A DNA stretch of 26,287 nucleotides from SOIA01 sp964346585 (GTDB lineage: Bacteria > Acidobacteriota > Aminicenantia > Aminicenantales > Aminicenantaceae), in assembly GCA_964346585.1 (NCBI GenBank), contig CAYFVQ010000171.1, positions 1 to 26,287 on the forward strand, written 5' to 3'. The notes beneath the pieces were generated by a model that ran no database searches, was not told where the DNA came from, and saw nothing but the letters and a program-made list of their open reading frames with translations. The translations under genes and the position numbers were made by a program. This document shows positions 15,792-23,496 of this stretch, piece by piece; positions within the stretch are counted from its first letter, which is position 1, and every line of letters begins with the position of its first letter.

Positions 15792-17306
15792 TTATTCCTT
15801 GGGTAGTTTTGAGAAAATCGTGTCCACATCAATGCCCTTTCGCCGCAAACTTCGCAGTTCATGAATGTATACTGCAGTTGCAATCATCATCACAGCCAGC
15901 CATGCTGGCGTTGAATGAAAATACCATGCGCTAACAGATGAGGAAAGATCTTTCCAAATGTGGACTGTGAGAAAGCCGCTGAGCAGGATGGTCCCGAACA
16001 GAGCTGTTGCTGCCTGGACTTTTCGTGCGGATAAGACACTGACCTTCTGAGCAATCTCAGGATTTGTCCGGGGGAGCAAAAGCACAGAAAGACACATGAG
16101 CAGAAAGTTCACCAACATGGATGTGACCAAGAGGTCCACCCCTAGAAAAAAATCGCCGGCGAGATGACATCCTAATATTCCGACCGAAGCCATAAGTCCG
16201 CTGACTACAAGAGCGATATGAGGGGTGTGCCATCTCGGGTGAATTTTAGCCACCTGCCGTGGAAAAATGCCATCTTCCCCCCAGGCGAACATCAATCGGG
16301 AAACAGCAAGAAGCATCGCTGGAAGGTCGTTGATCAAGGCTACGGCAGCTCCTGCAACTATGGCCACTGTCCAGCCGGCCGGAAGCAGGTATCCCAGCAG
16401 TCCGGGTGCTGTGAGATCCTTAGTCATGGCTTCCTTTGCTATAAACGACCACGGGACAGCGTGATAGACAGCTGCCGTGAACAACATATAGAATATCCCC
16501 ACTGTCAAAATTGAGATGCCAATGGCAAGCGGCAGAGACCGGCTCGGTTTTCGTGCTTCACCGCCGGCCTGAGCGATGGAGTCGAACCCGATAAAGCTGG
16601 CAAAGAGCAACGCTGAGGCAGCAAGAAAGACGCCTAGGTTAAGCGGAGGTGCTTCAGCCATGGGGATCGTGCGACCTTGCTTGGCAAGTAGAGCGTCGAC
16701 AAAATTTTGTTGGCTAAAGGCAAAACCTGCCACAATGACTATGGCGCCAAGTATGAACATCAGGAACATGAGAGGAACAATCGTCCGTTGATACAATCTT
16801 ACACCTCGTAAATTAATCCCCACGAAGGTCCACAGAAACGCCAATGCCAGGGTAACGCGCACGGCGCCTGAATTCAGAATATCGGCCAAAGAGAGCCAGC
16901 CGAGAGCTGCAGAGATATCCCGGAGAAAGGGTATCAAAATGTATGATACAACCCCAATGCCGATAGAGAGCCCGAACCACTGTGAGAAGCTGGCAACAAA
17001 GCCAAGGTATGGATTGAGCGATCTGCTGGCAAATACATAGCTACCACCTGCCCGGGGCATGGCAGAGGCAAGAATGGCATAGGCCAAAGCTGCCAGTATC
17101 GCAGGAAGAGCGGCAAAAAGATAAGCTGGGAGGACGTTAGGTCCAATGCCAGGCACATTCCTCTGGATCATGAATGGAAGTACGTTAATCCCCGCGCCCA
17201 GCATAGAACAGATGCCGGTAGCAGCCAGGCCCAATATGCCCATTTCGCGCACCAGTCCAGGATGATCAACCTTTTGTTTAAAACCATTCTTGGCGTGCTG
17301 ATTCAT
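15792..17306 (-). CDS. APC-superfamily amino acid/polyamine permease, 504 aa
   Basis: The first helix region GILGLAATGICSMLGAGINVLPFMI matches the GxG(S/A)xI(G)xG-type unwound helix 1 of the APC superfamily, followed by about 12 to 13 strongly hydrophobic helices. Helix 6 region FASFIGFDSIAQAGGEARKPSRSLPLAI is the conserved 'GFD...EE..NP.R..P' type segment. ATG 17306 is chosen over the in-frame start at 17489 because AGGGCAGG precedes it, the extra 61 residues are polar with no family match, and it lines up with the usual short cytosolic N-terminus. It is transcribed first in a two-gene unit with the aldo/keto reductase. Confidence 0.88.
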   Translation of the reverse strand: MNQHAKNGFKQKVDHPGLVREMGILGLAATGICSMLGAGINVLPFMIQRNVPGIGPNVLPAYLFAALPAILAALAYAILASAMPRAGGSYVFASRSLNPYLGFVASFSQWFGLSIGIGVVSYILIPFLRDISAALGWLSLADILNSGAVRVTLALAFLWTFVGINLRGVRLYQRTIVPLMFLMFILGAIVIVAGFAFSQQNFVDALLAKQGRTIPMAEAPPLNLGVFLAASALLFASFIGFDSIAQAGGEARKPSRSLPLAIGISILTVGIFYMLFTAAVYHAVPWSFIAKEAMTKDLTAPGLLGYLLPAGWTVAIVAGAAVALINDLPAMLLAVSRLMFAWGEDGIFPRQVAKIHPRWHTPHIALVVSGLMASVGILGCHLAGDFFLGVDLLVTSMLVNFLLMCLSVLLLPRTNPEIAQKVSVLSARKVQAATALFGTILLSGFLTVHIWKDLSSSVSAWYFHSTPAWLAVMMIATAVYIHELRSLRRKGIDVDTIFSKLPKE

Positions 17307-17363
17307 GATGCCTGCCCTTACGGGATTGTCAGATGAAGACAGGTGAGCCCCACAAGGAGCATT

Positions 17364-17369
17364 ATTATA
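17364..17369 (-). promoter_or_regulatory. Possible -10 element for the APC permease/reductase unit
   Basis: A perfect TATAAT on the minus strand lies about 58 bases before the permease start, in the divergent intergenic region. No good -35 hexamer is found 16-18 bases further upstream, so this call rests on the -10 alone. Confidence 0.25.
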
Positions 17370-17440
17370 CAAAAAACCACAATGATATTCTTTATTTTTG
17401 TACCTATCCTCATTTTTTGAACAGATCAAAAAAAATTGCC

Positions 17441-17469
17441 TTGTCATTTGGATAGGACTCAGATAAGAT
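17441..17469 (+). promoter_or_regulatory. Candidate sigma70-type promoter for the dehalogenase-like gene
   Basis: TTGTCA (17441-17446) and TAAGAT (17464-17469) are spaced by 17 bases, matching 5 of 6 and 4 of 6 consensus positions. It lies in the divergent intergenic region and would give a leader of about 120 bases before the start at 17597. No cobalamin riboswitch motif is seen in that leader. Confidence 0.4.
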
Positions 17470-17596
17470 GCCCACTGCATTAATTCCATGGTCTTTCCTG
17501 ACTCGAGGAGTACAACTCTTTAAAGGAAAACAACAGTAGAGTGTGAAGTTGAAGAAGATTTTTCTCCGGCATGTGACCGAATAAAGGGGCATGTGA

Positions 17597-18742
17597 ATGG
17601 CTAAAAAGTTCGAACATGAATATCCGATTCCAATCCCTCCCGACCAGTTTGATCAAAAAAACGAAGTGTTCAAACGAGCACGATGGGATCAAGAAATCAT
17701 CTCCTGGGCCCGTCCGTTTCTCGAAAACGTGAAATATGAAAACCGGTCGGGATATCGCCGTCATGAGTGTGCCCTTAGGATGGGTGCCTGGAATCTTGAG
17801 CATGATATGGCCTGTGGAAATTCGCAGAGTAATTCGAAGCTCTATTCATGGTCCCGCGTATCAGAGAAATTGAGGCCCTATGTTGAAGCAGGGGACAGAA
17901 TGGCTGGTTCTCCCCAGGGGAACAGCAAGATTATTAAACAGGCCGCACGGTTTTTGGGAGCCACCATAGTAGGTGTCTGTGGCGTACATCCCCATCTCAT
18001 TTACTCTCATGAATACAATGTTTTTACTAAAGAGCACTATCCTCTCCAACTCCCTGAAGACCATACCAACGCCATTGTTATAGCCGTAGAGATGGACTAC
18101 CGGGCGATTCGTTTTTCTCCGAATGCAATCGCCAGTGCAGCCACCGGTTTGGGCTATTCAAAGATGGCATTTGTGGCGAACTCAGTGGCCATTTTTATTC
18201 GAAGTATGGGCTATGATGCGGCACCTTCAGGGAATGATACGGCCCTCTCTATTCCGCTAGCCATGGCTGCCGGTCTTGGGGAGCCGGGACGAATGGGACT
18301 TCTTATAACACCTCAATACGGACCGAGAGTCCGGCTCTGCAAAGTCTTTACGAACATGCCGCTTACCCATGATACCTTTCGACCGTTTGGTGTTAAGAAA
18401 TTTTGTGATGTCTGCTTGAAATGCGCTCAACACTGCCCTTCAAGAGCCATCAGTTATGATGCTCCGACAACGCAGGGAGTATGTGTATCAAATCATTCCG
18501 GTGTGCTGAAATGGTATACCAATCCTGAAAAATGTTATCGCTTTTGGGCAGAGAACAGAATGGATTGTACGACCTGTGTGAGTGTCTGTCCTTTTAATAA
18601 ACCTCAGGGAATGCTGCATGACAGCGTGCGGACTGTGATCAGGACAGTGCCGGTTTTGAACCGTATGATCGCAAAAACTGATGATCTTCTGGGATATGGA
18701 AAGCCGAAGCATACAAAAGAGTTTTGGAATGCATCCCCTTAG
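17597..18742 (+). CDS. Reductive dehalogenase-like (RdhA family) cobalamin/iron-sulfur protein without Tat signal, 381 aa
   Basis: The C-terminal half has two [4Fe-4S] motifs in the RdhA pattern: C270-x2-C-x2-C-x3-C280-P, and C313 with C324-x2-C-x3-C331-P in DCTTCVSVCPFNKP. Before them is the conserved core ATGLGYSKMAFVANSVAIF, IRSMGYDAAP, AGLGEPGRMG and YGPRVRL. From memory, PceA of Sulfurospirillum uses T242, Y246, N272, R305 and W376 around the corrinoid; with a constant offset of 59 these fall on T183, Y187, N213, R246 and W317 here. There is no twin-arginine motif or signal peptide and no rdhB-type membrane anchor gene next to it, so a soluble cytoplasmic enzyme is likely. The known family reaction is reductive removal of halogen, but family members with other roles exist and the substrate is unknown. 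AAGGGG lies 7 bases before ATG. The main alternative is the related epoxyqueuosine reductase QueG; the YGPRVRL/FC-x2-C arrangement and length favour RdhA. Confidence 0.85.
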   Translation: MAKKFEHEYPIPIPPDQFDQKNEVFKRARWDQEIISWARPFLENVKYENRSGYRRHECALRMGAWNLEHDMACGNSQSNSKLYSWSRVSEKLRPYVEAGDRMAGSPQGNSKIIKQAARFLGATIVGVCGVHPHLIYSHEYNVFTKEHYPLQLPEDHTNAIVIAVEMDYRAIRFSPNAIASAATGLGYSKMAFVANSVAIFIRSMGYDAAPSGNDTALSIPLAMAAGLGEPGRMGLLITPQYGPRVRLCKVFTNMPLTHDTFRPFGVKKFCDVCLKCAQHCPSRAISYDAPTTQGVCVSNHSGVLKWYTNPEKCYRFWAENRMDCTTCVSVCPFNKPQGMLHDSVRTVIRTVPVLNRMIAKTDDLLGYGKPKHTKEFWNASP

Positions 18743-18804
18743 AAGGACATCACTTGCCTTGTGAAAGGTAAGGGCATCAGAAATCAACAAGGAGGGTGAA
18801 ACAA

Positions 18805-20421
18805 ATGAATCGGTGGCGTATGTTTGTTTTTTTATCCGTATGTTTAAGTATCTTCGTTTATATTCCGGCAACAGACCAGAAACCCAAAACCAGCTATCAA
18901 ACTCTTCTTGACCTGCATGAGGAGTTTTCGAAATTTCGTCGTCCTGTGATTGTCGACGGAATACCGGATTACAGTCGAGCTGCGACGAAATCTAAGGAAA
19001 AAGGCTTGAAAGCTTTCCGTCATCGGCTGGAGGAAATCAATCCCGAGGACTGGACCATCTCTCAGAAAATCGATTACCTCCTGATGCAGGCCAAGTTCAA
19101 TGAGCTAGATTTCCAGCTCCGGGTTACGCGGCCTTGGAACCGCGATCCAAGCACCTACGTGGATAGGGTCGCCAGGATTCCCTATGCGGATACCCCTCTT
19201 TCCAAAGAAGCACAGGCAAGACTAGCAGAACGTTTGAAGACTGTACCCAAAATCCTGGAACTGGGGAAGAAAAACCTGACTGGAGTTCCCAGGGTATTGG
19301 CTGAAATCGCAATCCGAAGCCTCGAGAATTCTGATGGAGTCAACCAGGGAGAGCCGAGGCGGAAGGTGCCTCCAGAGGGAACGATAGGCTGGTACGAGGA
19401 CCTCATCGGGCGGCTGTCGACACATCATCCCGTGCTTCTTCCCGATGCTGAGCAGGCTCTTTCATCAGTGAAAAACTACCGAGACTGGCTCAAAGAGAAT
19501 AAGAGCCGGATGACAGCACCGGGTTTTATCGGACTCGATCACTATGATTGGTATCTGAAGAACGTCCGAATGATGCCCTACACTGTCGAGGATATCGTCA
19601 GGATTGCGGAGGTGGAATTGTACCGCACTTTGGCTTTCCTGAACATTGAGTTGCACAAAAACCTCAAACTCCCCCCGCTCGAGCCCGCCACAACGGCAGA
19701 GGAACATGAGAGACGAGTCCGAGAGGCTGAAACTCTAATCCGGTCATTCATCAAAGAACATAACATGATGACGATCCCCGACTACATGCCTTCCGAGTTT
19801 GAGACAGATGCATTCTGGATCGTGCGTCCAGGCGGGAAGCGCCACTTCTGGGAAGAGATCACCTATCGTGATCCGCTGAACAACCACATTCACGCCTCGA
19901 TTCCTGGGCATCGTTTCGACGGGCTCATTCAGCGACGTCACAAAAATCCGATTCGCCGGAGACATGGGGATGGTGGAAGAGCCGAGGGATGGACCTTCTA
20001 CATCGAGGAGATGTTCCTCCAAGCCGGACTGCTCGACAAGCGTCCACGCACCAGGGAACTCTTTTACATCGCGCAACTGAAACGCGTGCTCAGGATACCT
20101 GCCGAGCTCAATATGCAGTCAGGAAAGTTCACACTCGAACAGGCCATCCAATTCCTGATGGACGAAGTTCCTCTGATGGATGAGAACCTCGCCAGGTATG
20201 ACCTTCAAATCTATCTTCGCCGACCAGCATACGGGATGACCTATCTAACAGGAAAAGTGCAGATGGAAAAGCTTCTCGCAGACCGGGCCCGCCAATTGGG
20301 AGATAACTTCGATCTGGGTAAGTTTCATGACGAGTTTCTGGCTTCCGGACCGATCCCGATATCTCTAATCCGGTGGGAAATGACGGGTCTTGATGATGAG
20401 GCGAAAAAACTCTGGCAATAG
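18805..20421 (+). CDS. DUF885-family protein with altered metal-site motif, secreted or membrane-anchored, 538 aa
   Basis: A hydrophobic N-terminus (MFVFLSVCLSIFVYIPA) indicates export. The C-terminal part has the DUF885 arrangement: a 'H-x-x-x-PGH' motif at 363-369, then AEGWTFYIEEM at 393-403, and LKRVLRIPAELNMQSGKFTLEQA after it. As I know the family, the first motif reads HExxPGHxxQ, resembling a zinc-peptidase HExxH site; here the glutamate is A364 and the final glutamine is D372. ATG 18805 is chosen over GTG 18796 because AAGGAGGG at 18789-18796 is correctly spaced to it. Its place between a dehalogenase-like gene and an S9 peptidase gene (19 bases to the next start) suggests co-transcription with the peptidase. 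Activity may be lost or changed. Confidence 0.78.
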   Translation: MNRWRMFVFLSVCLSIFVYIPATDQKPKTSYQTLLDLHEEFSKFRRPVIVDGIPDYSRAATKSKEKGLKAFRHRLEEINPEDWTISQKIDYLLMQAKFNELDFQLRVTRPWNRDPSTYVDRVARIPYADTPLSKEAQARLAERLKTVPKILELGKKNLTGVPRVLAEIAIRSLENSDGVNQGEPRRKVPPEGTIGWYEDLIGRLSTHHPVLLPDAEQALSSVKNYRDWLKENKSRMTAPGFIGLDHYDWYLKNVRMMPYTVEDIVRIAEVELYRTLAFLNIELHKNLKLPPLEPATTAEEHERRVREAETLIRSFIKEHNMMTIPDYMPSEFETDAFWIVRPGGKRHFWEEITYRDPLNNHIHASIPGHRFDGLIQRRHKNPIRRRHGDGGRAEGWTFYIEEMFLQAGLLDKRPRTRELFYIAQLKRVLRIPAELNMQSGKFTLEQAIQFLMDEVPLMDENLARYDLQIYLRRPAYGMTYLTGKVQMEKLLADRARQLGDNFDLGKFHDEFLASGPIPISLIRWEMTGLDDEAKKLWQ

Positions 20422-20440
20422 CGAGTATCAGGAGGCGACA

Positions 20441-22516
20441 GTGAGAAAAACCCTTTTTCTTTTGGTTGTATTCATTTTCAACTTGAGTTTTCTTGGGGGA
20501 GAAGAGCTTACACTGGAAAAACTCTACTCGGATATACCTATGATTGGCGTTCCACCTCGGGAAATTTTGTGGTCACCGGATGAGAGCCAGTGTGCTTTCC
20601 TTTGGAATGAAGATTCAGGCAGGATAAGGAACCTGTACTGTTATGAACCGGATTCCGGATTAAAGCCACAGAAATTGACGTCATTCAACAAACAGGGAAT
20701 ATCAGGATTTTGTTGGGGGCGCACACGCAACGAGATTATCTATCTTAGGGGAACGACCATCTTTGTATTCGATATCAATGATTTATCAGCAAAGGAGATT
20801 CACAAAAGCAAGAAGAGAATGAGGGCTCCTACCCTTTCCCCAGATGGTTCTTTTTTATGCTATCTTCAAGACGGAAACATCTGGATGTATGATTTTGAAG
20901 AGGAAACCTGTTCTCAGGTGACTCACTTCGATGCCAAGAACGAAAGAATAAGCAGATATTCCTGGTCCCCTGATTCCCAGCGAATAGCATTTTTTTACCA
21001 GGATTATACCGGAATCAGACACGTGGATATCCCGCGGTTTGACAGAGAGAAGGTCAGCCTTCAAAAAGTTCCTAGGCCCTTTCCTGGAGATCCAAACAAC
21101 ACGAGGAAAATCGGAGTTTTTGACATCCCCCAGAAAAAAGTCAGGTGGGTTCCGCTGGAATTGGATACCCTTCTCTCTTTATCGTGGTCGCCTTCAGGAA
21201 AAAAGCTTTTAGTGGAGGAATCTGCCGAGTATGCCAACAAAAGGAGTATTTACATTTGTGATGTGGAAGACCTGAGCACAGAAATTGCCTTTCTGGAAGA
21301 AAGTCCTCTTTTCACGTTTTCCTGGATCTGGAGTTCTCAATGGATAAGCGACAACCAGATCTCTCTGACATCGGACAATTCGGGCTTTTGCCATCTGTAC
21401 TCTCTGAATCTGAAAAATAAGCAATCAAAACAGCTCACTTCAGGGAATTGGGAGATCCTGGAAATGTTTCCTGTCAAAGGAAAGTTCCTTTATTTTATAG
21501 CCAATAAAACACGCCCTGAGAACAGGGTTCTGTACAAGGTTCATGTAGACCGCGGAAACATACAAAGAGCTGTCAACAGGGATGGGGTGTATAGACCCTA
21601 TTTTTCAAAGTCAGGGAAAAACATGTGTGCCCTTTTTTCGGATGACATGACGCCTTTTGACCTCTATCATATAAAGGACAAAAAACTGCACAGAATAACC
21701 GACTCACCTCTCCCTGAGTTTAAGAAATTCTTATGGGTAAAAACGCAGTATCTGGATATCCCGGGAGGAGAGAAGGGCGTTAAAATAAGAGCCAAGATGA
21801 TGATTCCTCCTGATTTCGACTCAGGGAAAAAATACCCGGCCATTATCGGTTCGGTTTACTCCAATGCAGTTCTAAACCAGTGGGGAGGTCGTGATGCGCA
21901 TCCGACTTGGGGGCTGGATCAGTATCTGGTTCAGGTGGAGAATTATATCCTGTTGAACCTGGATTTTAGGGGAAGCCTTGGATACGGACGAAAATTCCGG
22001 GAAGATATGCTGAAGGGATACGGTACAGTCGATATAAAAGATATCGCAGCAGCTGCCCTTTATTTAAAATCGCTGCCATATATCGAGGAGGACAAAATCG
22101 GAATTTGGGGATCCAGTTACGGCGGGCTTCTGACCTTGATGTGCTTATTTAAAAATCCAGGACTTTTTGCCTGCGGGATAGCTGGAGCTCCGGCCACCAA
22201 CGTCTACCATGCTTTTCCAGGCCAGATGGAAGTCATGAAGTCCACAGAGGACAAAGAGGCTTACAAGAATTCTTCCGCATATTTCTGGCCGCAGGGATTG
22301 GAAGAACCGGCCATGATTATCCACGGAATCAGAGACACGGTCGTGCTTTTCATGGATTCGGTGAGCCTAGTAAAAAAAATGGTTAAAGAGGGAAAGGATT
22401 TCGAGTTCGTTGTCTTACCAGATGCTTCCCATGCCTGGGACATGGGCCCTTCGTACCAAACCCTGTTTGCCTTCAGAAAAATGATCGATTTTTTCGAGAG
22501 ACACCTCAAAAATTAG
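20441..22516 (+). CDS. S9 (prolyl oligopeptidase/DPP-IV-type) serine peptidase, exported, 691 aa
   Basis: A signal peptide (VRKTLFLLVVFIFNLSFLG) leads into a beta-propeller with WD40/TolB-like 'SPDG.fl.yl.dgnIwmyd' and 'SWSPDSQRIAFF' repeats, then an alpha/beta-hydrolase domain. The catalytic triad is S559 in GSSYGG, D632 in HGIRDTVV and H664 in ASHAWD. The known role is hydrolysis of short peptides, often after proline, outside the cytoplasm. GTG 20441 is chosen over ATG 20390 because AGGAGG at 20430-20435 precedes it, the hydrophobic signal then starts at once, and the longer form would overlap the preceding gene. The length is normal for bacterial DPP-IV-like enzymes. Confidence 0.92.
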   Translation: MRKTLFLLVVFIFNLSFLGGEELTLEKLYSDIPMIGVPPREILWSPDESQCAFLWNEDSGRIRNLYCYEPDSGLKPQKLTSFNKQGISGFCWGRTRNEIIYLRGTTIFVFDINDLSAKEIHKSKKRMRAPTLSPDGSFLCYLQDGNIWMYDFEEETCSQVTHFDAKNERISRYSWSPDSQRIAFFYQDYTGIRHVDIPRFDREKVSLQKVPRPFPGDPNNTRKIGVFDIPQKKVRWVPLELDTLLSLSWSPSGKKLLVEESAEYANKRSIYICDVEDLSTEIAFLEESPLFTFSWIWSSQWISDNQISLTSDNSGFCHLYSLNLKNKQSKQLTSGNWEILEMFPVKGKFLYFIANKTRPENRVLYKVHVDRGNIQRAVNRDGVYRPYFSKSGKNMCALFSDDMTPFDLYHIKDKKLHRITDSPLPEFKKFLWVKTQYLDIPGGEKGVKIRAKMMIPPDFDSGKKYPAIIGSVYSNAVLNQWGGRDAHPTWGLDQYLVQVENYILLNLDFRGSLGYGRKFREDMLKGYGTVDIKDIAAAALYLKSLPYIEEDKIGIWGSSYGGLLTLMCLFKNPGLFACGIAGAPATNVYHAFPGQMEVMKSTEDKEAYKNSSAYFWPQGLEEPAMIIHGIRDTVVLFMDSVSLVKKMVKEGKDFEFVVLPDASHAWDMGPSYQTLFAFRKMIDFFERHLKN

Positions 22517-22558
22517 AAAAATTGATTTGAATGAATGATTGAGTTATTGAAAATAATG

Positions 22559-22610
22559 TGGTGAGCGAGACAGGATTTGAACCTGCAATTTCTCCTGCGT
22601 GTAAAAGGCA
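22559..22610 (-). pseudogene. tRNA(Val)-like 3' fragment (pseudo-tRNA)
   Basis: On the minus strand the sequence contains GCAGG-TTCAAAT-CCTGT, a standard T-arm, then CTCGCTC and ACCA as a 3' acceptor end. Upstream is TGCCTTTTACACGCA, which matches the anticodon arm of a tRNA(Val) with anticodon TAC except for two inserted T. The variable loop is also too long. The matching 5' acceptor strand GAGCGAG and a D-arm are absent, so this is a remnant rather than a working tRNA. Such 3' tRNA fragments are typical footprints of integration events. Confidence 0.55.
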
Positions 22611-22678
22611 CAAAAAGAGGAAACGAGCGAAAGAATAGGAGATTTACGCGGTAAGCTGTCGAGATTCAGGTGTTTGGA

Positions 22679-22856
22679 ATACAGACTACCTGTTCCAGAG
22701 GTTAAAATCTAACTTTGCGTGTAGGACATTGACAGGGGGCGGGTCATTTTTTCGCTTGAACTGGCTTTGTGTAGACTATTTCACCCCTAATAATTGTCAT
22801 TTCCGGTTCGATCTTCCAGATGTCCTCAGCCGGGATTGTCATGTAGTCAACAGGAA
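22679..22856. repeat. Direct repeat copy 1 (amidohydrolase 3' end plus downstream flank)
   Basis: Aligns with 26109-26287 in the same orientation. The coding part (22744-22856) aligns without gaps over 113 bases with 11 mismatches, about 90% identity. The flank beyond the stop codon (22679-22743) matches at about four in five positions with three single-base gaps. The second copy is cut off by the window end, so the repeat may be longer. Confidence 0.9.
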
Positions 22857-22977
22857 TGACCACAAAATCAGCAAGTTTCCCGACCTCGATAGATCCCAAG
22901 ATGTCTTCCACAAGCATAATGTAGCCATCATCCATGTTTTGGATGGGGCTCAGGAGTGGAAACCCCTTCGTTCCCAT
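22744..22977 (-). pseudogene. Truncated amidohydrolase C-terminus (gene remnant)
   Basis: The minus-strand reading frame encodes LGSIEVGKLADFVVIP, then VDYMTIPAEDIWKIEPEM and VYTKPVQAKK before the stop. 'GSIE.GKLADfVv...d' is the classic C-terminal segment of YtcJ/imidazolonepropionase-like amidohydrolases. Only the last ~60-77 residues remain: the frame is closed by a TGA directly before the ATG at 22977, and the metal-binding barrel is absent. Its stop region is repeated at 26175, where a probably complete gene continues out of the window. It is not expected to make a functional enzyme. Confidence 0.8.
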
Positions 22978-23070
22978 TCAAGAAGCCAGGCCATCCTCAA
23001 AAAAATAGGACTCAAGAAATTGGCTTTTCCTGTCTTTTTAATTTTTTTAAAAAAAAGTGAAACATAATGA

Positions 23071-23114
23071 GTATATTTACGTATACATATATGAAGTTTA
23101 TTCTCAAACGAGAA
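23071..23114 (+). promoter_or_regulatory. Candidate PadR operator region
   Basis: Two inverted repeats lie 43-86 bases before the PadR start: GTATA (23071-23075) with TATAC (23082-23086) around a 6-base spacer, and TTCTC (23101-23105) with GAGAA (23110-23114) around AAAC. PadR regulators commonly bind AT-rich dyads in their own promoter, so one of these may be the autoregulatory site. Neither matches a precise published motif that I can name. Confidence 0.35.
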
Positions 23115-23156
23115 AAAATACCGTAATAAGATTTTAAAATTGAATATGAGGATGAA

Positions 23157-23495
23157 ATGAAGATATTATCCAAACCTGAAGAGCTGATTCTCCTGGCTGT
23201 CTTCAGCTTAAAGGACAATGCCTATGGTGTCTCCATCAGAAAACATATCATTGATAAAACCGGTGTGGACTGGACTATCGGTGCCGTCTACGTCCCCTTG
23301 AACCGTCTTGCCAGAGATGGATTCCTGGAGACAACAATCGGAGAACCTACACCTGAGAGAGGGGGAAAACGGAAGAAATTCTACAGCCTGACACATAGGG
23401 GGATGAAAGCCCTGGCCTATACAAAACGGATTAACGATTCCATGTGGTCGCGTCTGTCGGCTATGGACATGGCCGCGCTGACGGATAAAGGATAA
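23157..23495 (+). CDS. PadR-family transcriptional regulator, 112 aa
   Basis: A single winged helix-turn-helix domain: KPEELILLAVFSLKDNAYG at the front, recognition helix region GAVYVPLNRLARDGFLE (42-58) and wing GGKRKKFYSLTHRG. The start is supported by GAGGA four bases upstream. The stop is one base before the permease start, so the two are co-transcribed. In Acidobacteria and related phyla PadR genes are very often paired with orphan permeases of the type that follows, so it probably controls this pair. Confidence 0.93.
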   Translation: MKILSKPEELILLAVFSLKDNAYGVSIRKHIIDKTGVDWTIGAVYVPLNRLARDGFLETTIGEPTPERGGKRKKFYSLTHRGMKALAYTKRINDSMWSRLSAMDMAALTDKG

Positions 23496-23496
23496 G

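Larger units (their letters stand above)
22517..23156. other. Gene-poor junction region of 640 bases holding gene remnants
   Basis: Besides the tRNA fragment, direct-repeat copy and amidohydrolase remnant listed separately, 22611-22678 shows nothing recognisable. The segment 22990-23156 is strongly AT-rich (a run of T then A near 23036-23056) and carries the presumed promoter and operator of the PadR gene. The patchwork of partial genes suggests past recombination here. Confidence 0.6.

Noticed and set aside
17307..17489. Longer N-terminus for the APC permease, starting at 17489
   Set aside because: The extra 61 residues are polar with no family match, and a good ribosome-binding site precedes the ATG at 17306.
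17307..17596. Cobalamin riboswitch before the reductive dehalogenase-like gene
   Set aside because: Expected because the enzyme should need a corrinoid, but no B12-box-like sequence or matching fold is seen in the leader.
22711..22737. Similarity of CTTTGCGTGTAGGACATT to a tRNA(Val) anticodon arm, suggesting a second tRNA remnant
   Set aside because: The match is limited to about ten bases, no T-arm or acceptor end follows, and the equivalent bases in the second repeat copy (GCGGGTGGCACATT) lose the resemblance.
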